Positions 10,872 through 21,566 of a stretch of 64,000 bases of DNA are shown here, piece by piece. Under the pieces are notes generated by a model. That model saw nothing but the letters and a program-made list of their open reading frames with translations, searched no databases and was not told the DNA's origin. The DNA comes from Molanna angustata (taxonomy: Eukaryota > Arthropoda > Insecta > Trichoptera > Molannidae), in assembly GCA_963576475.1 (NCBI GenBank), contig OY754986.1, forward strand, positions 6,011,174 to 6,075,173. Direction: 5' to 3'. The stretch's first letter is position 1. Every line of letters begins with the position of its first letter. The translations under genes were made by a program, and so were the position numbers.

Positions 10872-11067
10872 TTTGGAATGGTAAAATAAAACCAAAGTTT
10901 TCAGTTCTACTAATTTAATGACACTGACTAGTTTCGGTCATCCAGTGACCATTTTCAAAGTGTGCGTGTTTTCAAACACTTTGAAAATGGTCACTGGATG
11001 ACCGAAACTAGTCAGTGTCATTAAATTAGTAGAACTGAAAACTTTGGTTTTATTTTACCATTCCAAA
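10872..11067. repeat. Perfect palindrome with 92-bp arms
   Basis: Arms 10872-10963 and 10976-11067 appear to be exact reverse complements around a 12-nt loop. The right arm on the plus strand can fold like a hammerhead: helix I ACACU/AGUGU (10976-10980 with 11014-11018), UUGAAAA in place of CUGANGA (10981-10987), helix II GGUCA/UGACC (10989-10993 with 10999-11003), GAAA (11004-11007), then CUAGUC. Two core bases differ from the consensus (C3 to U, G8 to A), so activity is doubtful. Because the structure is palindromic, the same motif is present on the minus strand. Confidence 0.85.
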
Positions 11068-11070
11068 AAA

Positions 11071-11108
11071 AAAAATTACATATACATCTTCCTACATTAC
11101 CTAAATTA
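11071..11108 (-). mobile_element. SINE-B copy, tail part (first of three pieces)
   Basis: CATATACATCTTCCTACATT and CCTAAAT match, reversed, the tail of SINE-B at 21567-21745. The copy continues at 11963 and 12226 after two insertions. Confidence 0.65.
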
Positions 11109-11962
11109 TAGTACGGCCATTTTACGATGGCGTTTGACGTTTGTTTTGACGTTTGGACTCACATGAAGTTTCGTAATTAATGACAGCTAAACATTGGAGG
11201 ACAAATGCTATACTTTATTGTGCGAGCGCCAGAGTAGTGTTGTCCCGCAACATCGAAATATAATTAACCTAACGTTAAATCGTAAAAACAATTCTAGGTT
11301 TTAAAATAATATATAATCAAATAAATTAATTTCTTTACACTTTAAAGTATTTAGAAATTTACTATTAGTTAATGTATAATGCTTATTTATTATATTTGAA
11401 AATAAAACGATGGTTGCTCAGTCGAGAAACGTCTTTTTTCTCTCTTAACAACAGTATTTAATGTCAAAACATAAAAAAAATATAAAAAAATAATTACATA
11501 TGGAATGAATGAAACGATTCAAAATATGTAGGTAAGTTCTAGATGACAATTATTATTTAAAAATATATTTGACTTATAGAACAAAATATGACAATTATTA
11601 TTTACAAATAATTTTTCAAATTGCTCTATAGTAAGTAGTTTTGACAGTTTTGTTTTAACATTGTTACGGAAAGAACGAATTTGTGCACGCTGTGATAACG
11701 ATATTGTTTTTTACCTGGCTTTGGTTTTCGGAAATTGATACTGTTATAAATTTTGTAAATACGAATATACAAACATAATATTACTACAGCGTTTTTTATT
11801 TTATTGTCATAATAAAACAACAAGGTTTCATATGATAGTGGAAACGTTAATATTTTTTTTACGTTAATAATTTATCCAACTGTATTTTTTCGTTAATGAT
11901 TTTAAGTGTGTCACAACACTATTACAATCTGTCAAAAACGCCATCTTACGATGGCTCCAGTA
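11109..11962. mobile_element. Non-autonomous TA-flanked DNA element
   Basis: Interrupts SINE-B with TA at each end. The inverted ends share GCCAT....GATGGCGTTT: 11117-11136 reads GCCATTTTACGATGGCGTTT and the other end carries GCCATCTTACGATGGC. Each end thus has its own short palindrome. No transposase is seen. TA target and small size suggest a Tc1/mariner-related MITE; the exact boundary is uncertain by 2 bp. Confidence 0.5.
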
Positions 11963-12032
11963 TAAGCATAAATGCTTGTGCTATAGGTGAACGAAATCGG
12001 TCGAGGTATATATGGATTCGAAATCGCGACCA
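11963..12032 (-). mobile_element. SINE-B copy, body part (second piece)
   Basis: TAAGCATAAATGCTTGTGCT, then the AGGTGAACGAAATCGGTCG segment and the B-box region (ATTCGAAATCGCGACC) in minus orientation. It breaks at the CA before the MITE at 12033. Confidence 0.75.
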
Positions 12033-12223
12033 CACTGAAAAAAAATTGTAACCACCGAACTGGCTACCTGCGGTTTTAGCCAAACCTTTGTTATCAGTAA
12101 TAAAAGTTAATCTATTAATGACTGTACTGTTTGGTTAAGGGCACATAATATTTAGTAGCACAAAACGAAATAATCTGTAGTCACTATGGTTCGGTTAATT
12201 TTAATATGAATTTTTTTTCAGTG
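12033..12223. mobile_element. 191-bp MITE
   Basis: Perfect 15-bp terminal inverted repeats CACTGAAAAAAAATT / AATTTTTTTTCAGTG. It is flanked by CA (12031-12032) and TA (12224-12225). Removing it and one dinucleotide restores the SINE-B sequence GCGACCACTGGATT, which supports a TA-type 2-bp duplication with one mutated copy. Non-coding. Confidence 0.8.
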
Positions 12224-12225
12224 TA

Positions 12226-12267
12226 CTGGATTACAACCCAGCGCGCTCACCACTCTGCCATCGACTC
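12226..12267 (-). mobile_element. SINE-B copy, tRNA-like head (third piece)
   Basis: CTGGATTACAACCCAGCGCG, then CTCACCACTCTGCCAT, is the reversed tRNA-like A-box side of SINE-B (compare AGAGCGGTTAGCGCGCTGG at 21583). Confidence 0.75.
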
Positions 12268-13499
12268 ATCATTAATATCAATAAAAATTATAAACACTTC
12301 CTTACATCACGAGCTCTTGGCGAATTTATTGATATATCGAAATATTTTCCAAATAACCAGTGTTTCCAACCCAGAGAAGCAATTAATGCGTGAGAAATGA
12401 TTTTAAATAAATTTCCCCTTGCTGGAGATCAAACCCAAAAAGCCCTTATTCAGTAAAATAAAAAAATAACCCAATATATTAATATTTTATTCAATATGTG
12501 ATGAGAGCCTAGGTATCTGGATTAATTTCGAAGTAACGCCACTGGTTATTAATCTCTAAATAAACACACACAGTATGAAAAGTTAAAATGTTGGGAATCT
12601 ATTTGAATAGGGAAGAGTGTGTCTCTGGCTCGCGGCATGATGGCATTGACAAATTGTAGCGCGTCATTTCGTTTACTCGTTCCTCTCATACATCACCAAC
12701 CATCCACCAGCTACCAGTGGCGTTATCTGATGAGTATCAACTAAGCCCGGCTTATTACTACCTGCCACTTCAATTTTTCAACTCGACAGCACGGAGATCG
12801 ACGAAACTCTGACATCATTACATTGAAATATGCGAATTGTTAAAAAAATTAAGAGAGAAGAATAAACATTTCATTTAAACACGAAATTGAATAACTTATA
12901 CATTTCCAAATCCTTTATGAAATAAATATACTACTATTAATATTTTCTGAGGTTAATTAATGGCACATTTTGAACAATGTTATTTTTATCAATTTGAATT
13001 TCTGCTAATAAATGCAAAAAACAGATATAATTATAAGAGATCTGCGACGCTATAGACATCTTCAGATCATATAGGCGGATTCTGGCGGGACCAACTGCAT
13101 TTTTTATGACAATTTTTGACATATCTACAGAGAAGAACTGGAAGTCAGGCACGTACATACATAGCTTTTGACCTGTCATTTGCTGGCTTACATTATTAAA
13201 TCAAAATTATAAAATTCTTTATATTATGTATGTTAAAAAGTGGCAACACACCGTTAGAAAATAAGCTTGGGAATCTACCGAAGACAATATATTTAATAAG
13301 AAATTGGTATTTTTTAAACTATGTACACTTTTTTTACTAACCCCGCGCGCTCTGTCACCACCCATTTATCTTCTTCAAAGGATTGAATATCTGGAAAACA
13401 TCTTTAAGAATCTCATTTCATTAGAAATGTGCCACAAAGTTAAATCTCAATATCTGGATCTCAGAGTCAGGGGGTATTAAGTCCACTTTTGTCGAAGGT
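12268..13499. other. No gene recognised
   Basis: AT-rich with a moderately GC-richer stretch (12600-12800). A minus-strand 80-codon frame (12937-13179) shows no known motif. Confidence 0.35.
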
Positions 13500-13630
13500 G
13501 AGGTTTTGACATTTGAAATATTACTGAAAGAAGTCAAAAAAGAGTTGATGAATTTCGAAATATTATCGAAAGAAGTCAGAGGTTTTATTTACGAAATATT
13601 ATTGAAAGAAGTTAAAGCCTCACTTTTAAC
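13500..13630 (+). repeat. Degenerate ~44-bp tandem repeat, three units
   Basis: Three imperfect units each contain GAAATATTA.TGAAAGAAGT (near 13518, 13557 and 13600). The units happen to stay open in one frame (13506-13703), giving a repeated 'FEILLKEV'-like peptide, but nothing else supports translation. Confidence 0.55.
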
Positions 13631-13984
13631 AAGGGATGGACTAAATATCTTTTGGCTCCGAGGTCCCGATTTGAATTTACCATGTTTTTTTTTTTTTAAA
13701 TGAATTTTCTAGAATAAAAGAGAAGTCTGAAAAGTAAATTTTAAAACGTTTGAACACATATTTTGAGATACATACAAAGAGTTATGTATAAAGGTTACAA
13801 ATTTGAAAGTATGCCAAATGCAATATTGCCATGCGCCGTTCTACATACAGCATAAAAATGGCATTCATTCTCTAATAAAAACTATGAAAAAATAAGGAAA
13901 CAAGTTTTAAAATTTGTGAAGCCTTAAGGTGATATTTTACACAGTAATAATAGTAATTATAATAATTATATTAATCTATATCGC

Positions 13985-14473
13985 GAAGAGTGAAACTCCA
14001 GTTCTATAATAGCCTAATTAAACCAGTAATCCTGTATGGTGCCGAGTCCTGGTGCATGACACTCAAGAACCAACAAAGACTGCTAACATTTGAAAACAGG
14101 ATATTGCGTAAAATATTAGACCCAAGACCAGAAATTGCGGCAGGTACCTAGGGACCACGAAGAAATGAGGAAATTCGTGCATTGACAGGAAAACCTTTAG
14201 ACACCAGCAAAATCAGGTACAAAAGATTAGCCTGGATTGGAAATTTTGTCAGATCAGGGGAAGAAAGAGCCACAAAAAGTATCCAGCAAAATAACCCTGT
14301 GGGCTAGAGACCCTTGAGAAGACCAAGACAGATTGATGGACAATGTTACCCGAGATCTGAACGTGCCGAATACTTGTGATGAATGGGAGTCCACTGCAGC
14401 TGACAGGAAGGCTTGGAAAGCTATTGTTCAGGAGGCTAAAGCTCTACCGGAGATGTATGACCATCGGAAGTAA
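13985..14473 (+). pseudogene. RTE-like LINE, 3' coding fragment
   Basis: Reads 'LQFYNSLIKPVILYGAESW', then 'FENRILRKI', 'RRNEEIRALTG', 'RYKRLAWIGNFVR', and after a frame change 'WKAIVQEAKALPEMY'. This is the usual region downstream of the RTE-type palm. Stops fall near 14151 and 14305, with a frameshift after. The end runs into AT-rich (TAA)n. Dead copy. Confidence 0.75.
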
Positions 14474-14930
14474 TTAATTATAATAATAATTATATGTATT
14501 TTTATAGGGCTGTTTAAATATCCAAGGTCGCCGATAGTTCAGTAATTGCTTAGGTGAGGATTAATTATACACCAACACATAATTAATGTATTTTGAGTTC
14601 CTTAATGCGTCCCGTCCAACGATGCTTTAACAACTTTGAAATAACTTTAACCATTCGTCTTGCATCTGGACCAAGCACTGGATGAAGGAGAAATAAATTC
14701 TCTCGCTCTATCTCTTTCTCTCTCTGGAAGTATTTTGGTGATAATGAATATTCACATTTCTGAGAAATCTTGGTTTATCTCCCGGCCGAACACCACGAGT
14801 TAATTGTTCAATCCGAAAAATATTTAATGTGGTGAAATTTCCCGTTTCTACAAAACAATAATTCCACAACTATTTTGCGAGATTTAGTTCTGCGGCTTTT
14901 AGTTTAAGAGGGTATAGTAGGCAGTTCTTG
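14474..14930. other. No gene recognised
   Basis: AT-rich; a short CT-rich tract (CTCTCGCTCTATCTCTTTC) lies at about 14700-14725. Confidence 0.35.
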
Positions 14931-15055
14931 CTCCACCACCACCCGTTATGCTTATGGGGACTAATAACGGCCCCTTGCAAAACTCTGAAAGAACACTTAA
15001 AGAACATACGAAGAGTCCGGAGAACTCTAAAACCTTGCAGAAACTGCACATAACG
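14931..15055 (+). repeat. Dispersed repeat shared with 38315-38450
   Basis: GCTTATGGGGACTA..ATAACGG, then CCTTGCAAA.CTCTGAA, GAACATA.GAA.AGTCCGGA and TTGCAGAAACTG recur in the same order at 38345-38445. Neither copy has a conserved reading frame. Family unknown. Confidence 0.55.
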
Positions 15056-15226
15056 TGCCAAATCATGTGGAAACAACTGGTTCACTGCTCAGTGATAGTG
15101 AAGATAATAGTGCACCGAATTTAAGACAGAAAGTCTTGAAAGCCCTAAAGTTGCTATATTTCAGATAACTGCTTCACTATACAGAGTCTGTTCAGATGCA
15201 ACTATCAGGTATAGTTTGCATAGTTA

Positions 15227-17747
15227 TTAGGGTGGGTCGAAAAAAAGTTTTTTTTTAATTTCGAAACGCTTTAGTGCGGAAAAGTTGCCTATTGTAATGT
15301 GAAGAAAAACGCCATAAAAAAATTAAAATCGGTTAACATCTTCCGTTCGCGCATCGCACTTAAAGTTTTGAAAAATTTCAAAAATCGCGCCTTTTTTGTA
15401 ATTTTTTTAAGCAAGGTAAAACTTTCAAAATAAAAACTATTTTTATTTTTATGCTTGAATATTGGTTCAAATAATCTAAATAAATTTAATTCTTATCGAT
15501 ATTTATTTTTTTGCCGTTCGCAAAACGTCTTTGAAAATACGGAAATTTACCTATTTTTATTCAAATTTCACTTTTCACTGTGTAATTCTTTCCTCGTTTT
15601 ACTAGAACAAAATTATCCAGAACTCACCACGTGGAGGTGGTTGCACTTCGAGTTCCACCCATACCCTACCCAACCAACCATCCAATTGTTGTGTGTGGTA
15701 CATATTTATATTATACATACCTATTTAAAAAAAATTACATATAGTAGGATTCCTTGGTTTTTGGCTCTTTGGCTAGCTGTATTTTAAACTCTTTTCTGTA
15801 TATTATCTACTACACATTTTAAGTCTGATTTTTTTTGAGAATCGAGACATAATTGATTTCGACTTCAGTGTTGCTCGAATGAAGCTATTTCTAGCTCCAT
15901 GCTCATAAACCTTATTCGAAGCCTCTGTCACAAGTTTGACGCACCTCTCCACATCCTGGGTGTGACAGGGAAATTTTTGTATTTCCCTGATGTATATACT
16001 GTCAGAATTAATGACTGATTTTATATCATCTTCACTTAAGTCTCGCAGAATTGGGGAGGATACATCACACAAGAATTCCAACTAACCATTTCAACATAAT
16101 CGGAAGCTTGAAAGTTTATCTTCGGTGATATGAAATTTCTAACAGTGTTTTTTTTTCGACGGTTTGTCTTGCTTTTAAAACCCTATAACCGAGCTCCCGA
16201 ATGTTTTCTTTCATCAACAAGCATTGTCAACAGAACATTTTCTGGATGCACAAAGCATGAATTCCGTGGTATTACTGGATCGACAACTTGCAGTAATTCG
16301 TCAGATACATACCGTGATGTTTGTATGTATTGCTTAAAAGACATGTTGTGGTCGTCAGTTAAATGTTTTCTTTAAATGGCATACCATACAGGAATATAGT
16401 ATACGACTTCAATATGAAGGAAACTATTTATTTTAAGTTTTCATCTGCAGTTGGCCATCTGGAATGGGATATAGGACCAGGGTTCCGATTTGCCAAGTCT
16501 TTTGGACAATGTCCCAAGGTTCTTGTTGGTTTTTGCTCAATACATTCCTGTCTATATCAGGTATTAAACAATCAATGGGTTCAAAATCGACTACAGGGAG
16601 TTTTTCACAAGAAATATACTGCTGCCCAATAGGCCCACTAAAAAATTTAGGCCCTGCAGTTTGACCGTCAATATATTGAAAAATGTATCTAAATGGAAGT
16701 TCATTAAAATACAGCAGGCATATGCTCCACTGTAACGAGCGTCCAAAATAATTTCCTAGTTAGTGAATGACATAGTTCTTCTTACCAGTGTTGATTACAG
16801 TACCATCACACCCTACTACTTCCAGTTTTTCTAGTGACATTGATAGATCAGACAAACGAGAAATAATACTTCAAGGTATTTCATTTGATGAACTCGAGGA
16901 CGGAGATAAATGTCCAATATAATGTTGATCCAGGCTCCTGGATAAAAGAAGAATGTTCTTCTTTCTTATTCTTATGAAATCGCCTGGCATTCAAGTTTTC
17001 AACAAAGTGTCGTCTCTTCAACCGTCAAATAAAAGGCCCCAACTTTCCTCAGGTGGTGTGAATTGAATTTTCAAATCCAATAATATAGGAATAATCTGTC
17101 TCAGTTATTATTCCAACATCTCTAAGAACACTTGAAGCTATGACAGTCGTAGCTCGATCCGAAACTCCAAACCGATCACTGTTTAGCGCTGTTGCACCAA
17201 ATCGTATCCTCATCTGCCTTCAAGGATTTTCTGTCGATGTACTTGATTTGTATTCATCTTCATCTTCGTCATACTCTGAGTTGATGAGGCGAAAGAAAAA
17301 AATATATAAAAAGACAAATCTAGTTTGAACCACTTCAATCTATTTCAAGCAAGTTCTGCTTTATTTAATTCTAGCAACACGAGTCAAGAATTGCATAATG
17401 AACATGTAAAAATCGTAAAAAGATGATAAATTTATGTTTTTTCAAAGACATTTTGCGAACCAAAAAAATACATTATCGATAAGAATTAAATTTATTTAGA
17501 TTATTTGAACCAATATTAAGCATAAAAATAAAAATGGTTTTTATTTTAAAAATTTTGCCTTGCTTAAAAATATTACAAAAAAGGCGCGATTTTTGAAATT
17601 TTTCAAAACTTTAAGTGCGATGCGCGAACGGAAGATGTTAACCGATTTTAATTTTTTTATGGCGTTTTTCTTCACATTACAATAGGCAACTTTTCCGCAC
17701 TAAAGCGTTTCGAAATTCAAAAAAAACTTTTTTTCGACCCACCCTAA
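15227..17747 (-). mobile_element. DNA transposon with ~311-bp terminal inverted repeats
   Basis: The ends are long inverted repeats: left 15227-15537, right 17437-17747, starting TTAGGGTGGGTCGAAAAA and nearly identical throughout. The target duplication is TAGTTA (15221-15226 and 17748-17753, perfect 6 bp); an alternative reading is 8 bp with one mismatch. The interior (about 1.9 kb) carries a minus-strand decayed transposase. The TSD, TIR length and protein do not let me name a superfamily with confidence; P-like, hAT-like or an uncharacterised group are all open. Confidence 0.85.
15803..17330 (-). pseudogene. Decayed transposase of the long-TIR element
   Basis: Read on the minus strand from about 17330 downward, conserved-looking blocks appear in shifting frames: 'IRFGATALNSDRFGVSDRA', 'VVGCDGTVINTGKKN', 'LQWSICLLYFNELPFRYIF', 'DGQTAGPKFFSGPIG', 'VDFEPIDCLIPDIDRNVLS' and, in the 92-codon open frame 15803-16081, 'KFPCHTQDVERCVKLVTEAS'. 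I recall similar blocks in uncharacterised proteins of insects and Hydra, which would fit a transposase. The CDGT and DGQT aspartates are possible catalytic residues (inference). Several stops and frameshifts make it inactive. Confidence 0.65.
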
Positions 17748-17865
17748 TAGTTACCTATTACATTTTATTAAATTAAAATATATAAAAATATTAAATTTAC
17801 ATACATATTATTATAACCACCAAAAACACGAAAAAGAGTAGAAAGACATAAGTTACATTATTATT

Positions 17866-18090
17866 GTCGGCCTTCGTGGCTCAGTTGGTTAGATATCTGA
17901 CTGCTGAGCCAAAGGTCCCGGGTTCGATTCCCGGTGGAGACAGTTTTTAATTGTGTTTTCAGTCTGGATCTGTGAGACGATTAATATCGTAAGTCTCCAG
18001 AATGTGGCAACTTGTTATTGCGTGCGTGTTAAATTAATATTTGACATAGTACCTGTTAGTTGCCCGAGAAACAATATTAAATAAACATTA
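17866..18090 (+). mobile_element. SINE-A copy (tRNA-derived), well preserved
   Basis: GTCGGCCTTCGTGGCTCAGT then TGGTTAGATATCTGACTGCT (A-box region), GGGTTCGATTCCCGG (perfect B box), TCAGTCTGGATCTGTGAGAC, CCAGAATGTGGCAACTTG and GTTAGTTGCCCGAGAA, then an A-rich end. A pol III promoter is expected from the two boxes. It lacks a pairing acceptor stem, so it is SINE rather than tRNA. Confidence 0.9.
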
Positions 18091-18124
18091 ATTTATTTTA
18101 CTGTGATGTCTACTTACATCAAGT

Positions 18125-18750
18125 ATTTCTTTATTTTATTTAATTCTGGGAACAGACAGTTATATACAGCTTGTGGGAAAACAAAAAGACAATATACCTA
18201 TATACAGAAGCATAGTTAAGTTCCCTAATGCATTTATACAATCAAAACAATGGCTAGATAATACGAGTGGTCTTTACAATATAAAATATAAACAAAAAAA
18301 AATGAAATACTTATTCATTAAAAATTTGGCGTACAAACATCTATAGAACAGGAAGAGAGAGGGAAAGAGAGATAGGAATAACCTCGAAGATTTTCAATTT
18401 CACCAACAACAGCCCCACCCGGGACCTATATTTACCAACGTTATCATGAAAAATGTCCAGGGTTTGCGAATTATTTAATTTGTTTTAATTGGTTGTTGAC
18501 TTATGTATGATTTTTTTATGAAATTGGTTTGCGGGCATTTTACAAAGAACAAATCGTTTGATCGAGTGTGACGCTGGGGGCAATTAAGAGATATTCTAGC
18601 AATAATCTTCGGGAAAGTAAGTAGCCACTTTGTACATGACACTTTAAATTTCGATAACCCATTAAATGCCGATGGTAGTTTTTCATACATTCGTGGTTCA
18701 ATAAATGTAAAAAAATCTTTGCCCTTTAAAACATTGATTCTTTTAAATTC
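18125..18750 (-). pseudogene. LINE C-terminus and 3' UTR
   Basis: The minus strand codes for 'MYEKLPSAFNGLSKFKVSC', then 'KWLL' (18600-18690), with a GQRFF-type lead-in upstream in another frame. The 3' UTR runs to about 18125, where TTTATTTTATTT marks the reversed A-rich tail. The same terminus is seen at 59209-59379. Severely 5' truncated, with a frameshift. Confidence 0.7.
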
Positions 18751-18752
18751 AT

Positions 18753-19307
18753 TATACAGGTTGTCTCGAAATAAAGTTTATATTAAGTGGATTGATTAAA
18801 AAAAAGTAAGCTGTGTATCGAAAAAATGTTTAATAATTATTAAAGTATACAATTTAGGAATTCATTTCTTACAAATAATATCAACCAAATGTAGACACTC
18901 GCGTTCGCAGCACTAATTTAATCGAACAGTAAAATTACTTATGACGGCTCGGTAGGTGGACTCAGTGATGGCTACCATTTCGTGATTGATATTTTCTTTC
19001 AAATGCGTCAAGGAAGTCGGTTTACTGGCGTAAACTTTAGATTTTAGAAAACCCCATAGGGGTTAAATCAGGACTGCGTGGATGCCAATTTACGTCACCT
19101 CTCCTGGAGATCAATTTGCCTGAGAAAATTTCACGAACTCGTGGCAGAGATGTATTGGACTTGTGTGACGTTGCTCCGTCCTGCTGGAATCGTGTTCTTT
19201 GGTTAAAGCCAGGAAAGTTTAGCAGTTCAGGCACCAAGAAGTCGTCTTACATCTCCACATAACGCTCTGAATTCAAATATAAACTCTCTTTTGAGACACC
19301 TTGTATA
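18753..19307 (-). mobile_element. Internally deleted mariner-family element
   Basis: Ends are ~29-bp imperfect inverted repeats beginning TATACAGGTTGTCTCGAAAT on the left and TATACAAGGTGTCTCAAAAG on the right, consistent with TA target sites. The minus-strand frame 19037-19237 encodes the central part of an IS630/Tc1/mariner transposase: 'FQQDGATSH', with the second catalytic aspartate, and 'WHPRSPDLTP'. The N-terminal DNA-binding domain is missing and the part after 'SPDLTP' is broken. At 555 bp it is less than half of a full-length mariner. Confidence 0.8.
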
Positions 19308-20146
19308 AGAAAAATTCTCTTAGAGATAAAAAATCTTCTGTTGTTAACAAAATAAAACATATTTGAATTATTTTAATGTTCTATATTTGTACGTTTTTAC
19401 TCAAATGTTAGAAATAAATTCTAAATTCAGGCGTTAAGATATCTACATAAGTACCAACCTATATCTAACATGGGAGATATAACATATTTTTATAGTCCCC
19501 TTCAGTAAAACTTCTATGTATGTATATCCTTCAGGAAAAAGAAATATCCTCACAAATGTAGATATTCATGTTTTATTAAGGATGGATGTGTATATCACAC
19601 TAGTGTATACACATAAAAATAAATTTTTATAGGAACATTACATGGTATGGGTCTTGAAACTTCAAAAATATGCCTACTGACATATTAATGGGTATGTATT
19701 TTGTTTCCGAATTAGTATTAATAGTTTTATAACAATTCAACATGGTAGGAAGAATGGTACAAACAAACAGTAAATTTTTCTAGTTCAACATTTTACATAC
19801 CTACATAAGAACAACTACAATAATTATTTGATAAAAGATACTTCACTGTTATGTTTAAATATAACAAGTAACAACGTTCCTTTACAAACCTTTACTGTTA
19901 ATTACGAGGGACTAAATATTTTAACATGTTATAGGTAGGTAATTACTTAACATGTTAATTTAGCAAACACAGTACGCACTATAATGATGAAACTTAATAG
20001 GTCTCTCTACTCTGTCGAAAGCTATGTTGTAGACTAATTATTTATTTCAATGTTAAATTTGAGAGTCTTCGTACTAAAGGTACATGGTATAAAAAAACAT
20101 TTTGTTTCTTTAGAGAAATGAACAGCTGTTCTTTTATGACTATCCC
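19308..20146. other. No gene recognised
   Basis: AT-rich intergenic-type sequence. No long frames or repeats beyond short AT runs. Confidence 0.4.
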
Positions 20147-20990
20147 TAGTTGCATGTAACACATGAGATTCAATTGTAGATGGCTATGGTATACCTAATT
20201 GAAGAATACGTACCAAACTATAAACAGTTAATTGATAAATATTTTATGAATAAAAGAAAGATTGTCTATAGTATGTAGCCACCGAGAATCGAGCATCGTT
20301 GGTCACATCTCTCTCCGGGAGAGAGCCAGGTCAACTGGGGGGCAAGTCTGGTTCGACATCTAAAGATATTATAGAACTCCATATAATAATTATATCCATG
20401 ATATGGGTAATCACTGGGGTTTTGATTTCGCCGGTCGAACCAGACTTGCCCCCCTGGAAAAAAGTATTATCACAGGAAGTGTAACAGGCAAAAGAATAAG
20501 AGGCAGATCTCCTGCGCGATGGTGTGACGACCATTATTCGGCGGTGCGAGCTGCGACGGGCAGAGAGAACTGAATGCGACTAGTTCTGTGCATTGGCGGC
20601 CCCATAGATTACGACCCTCAGCATTGAGGAAACGAAGAAAAAGAAGAATAAATATTTTAAGATATTTTGTTTTCTATATAAAACATGTAGGTATATATTA
20701 TGTCACTCTGTTTTTCCTGCCCTGAATATGAAAATAACATGATGTATGTTTGTAGAATAAGTAGGTATCAAACTATTGAGTGAGATGTTGTGTTGATGTT
20801 GCCTTACAAATTGTATGAAACGATGTCGTCACTAAATTGAATTTTTATCAAAGTTGTTAAAAAATGTTTGAGATGTCTTTTTTATAGCAAATTAAATTTT
20901 CTAGTTGGAGTGTTTCGGCTTTTTTCGATATTTTTAAAAACTTTGGAAATATAAGCAGTTAAACATATACATTTATCATATTATAAGAGA
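20147..20990 (-). repeat. Dispersed repeat family R, reversed copy with LINE insert
   Basis: Reverse orientation of 28360-28825. Its terminal motif is CTAGTTGCATGTAACACATG (20148-20167), and the body at 20660-20990 includes AAAATATCGAAAAAAGCCGA read on the minus strand. A LINE fragment (20247-20648) splits it, flanked by an 11-bp duplication TAAATATTTTA (20236-20246 and 20649-20659). Confidence 0.6.
20247..20648 (+). pseudogene. RTE-like LINE tail, with internal inverted repeat
   Basis: The end of the fragment codes for 'TGKRIRGRSPARWCDDHY', then 'AVRAATGRE', and finishes in GAAGAAAAAGAAGAA, an RTE-like 3' end. Upstream, 20337-20454 is a 118-bp segment with perfect 21-bp inverted ends (GGGGGGCAAGTCTGGTTCGA, last base C), probably a small MITE inserted in the LINE. 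The 11-bp duplication marks the insertion into repeat R. Confidence 0.65.
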
Positions 20991-20999
20991 AGCAGGAAC

Positions 21000-21125
21000 T
21001 CAAGACACCTACATACAACATGCTGTTATCGGCTGGTTTTCGTGAACATTGCGTGGTTGGTGTATTGAGTTCCTGGTTCTCATATAATATTCCAACTTCG
21101 TCTCTATTGAGATGTTAAAATTTCG
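21000..21125. repeat. Fragment of the fold-back family (end part)
   Basis: TTGAGTTCCTGGTTCTC, then ATATTCCAACTTCGTCTCTA and TTGAGAT, match the outer end of the fold-back element at 53100-53159 and the copies near 26540 and 27085. Confidence 0.55.
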
Positions 21126-21566
21126 TCATAAACTATCAAAATGCTTTATCATTTTCAGTCTAACAATATGGTCGGAGACACAGCGGTTTTACGCTGGTCC
21201 ATTGAATATGGATTCGAATCCTACATTAAATAATAATTTCATTCATCTCTAGTACTGACTCATTTAATGAGACGTATGTATGAGAATGTACATATTAATG
21301 TAGGTACACGTTTGAATATTAACTAATTTAAATAAAATATTAATTTGAAAGAATTATTATTAAATTTTAATTCATTTGAAAATAACCGTCGTTTTATATT
21401 TTCACAATACTAATTTAATACATTTTCAAGACAATCAATGCTTATACCACATAGCCCAACATTCCGAAAATTTAATTCCAGGGTTTAAGTAGGGTCCTTC
21501 ATATAAAACGCATTTATTAAAATAATAAAAAAAATAAACAAATTATTAATTCCCAATAAATATATA
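21126..21566. other. No gene recognised
   Basis: AT-rich sequence before a SINE copy. Confidence 0.35.

Noticed and set aside
17866..18090. Functional tRNA gene
   Set aside because: Boxes A and B are good but there is no pairing acceptor stem, and the same tRNA-unrelated body and A-rich tail follow in all copies, so these are SINEs.
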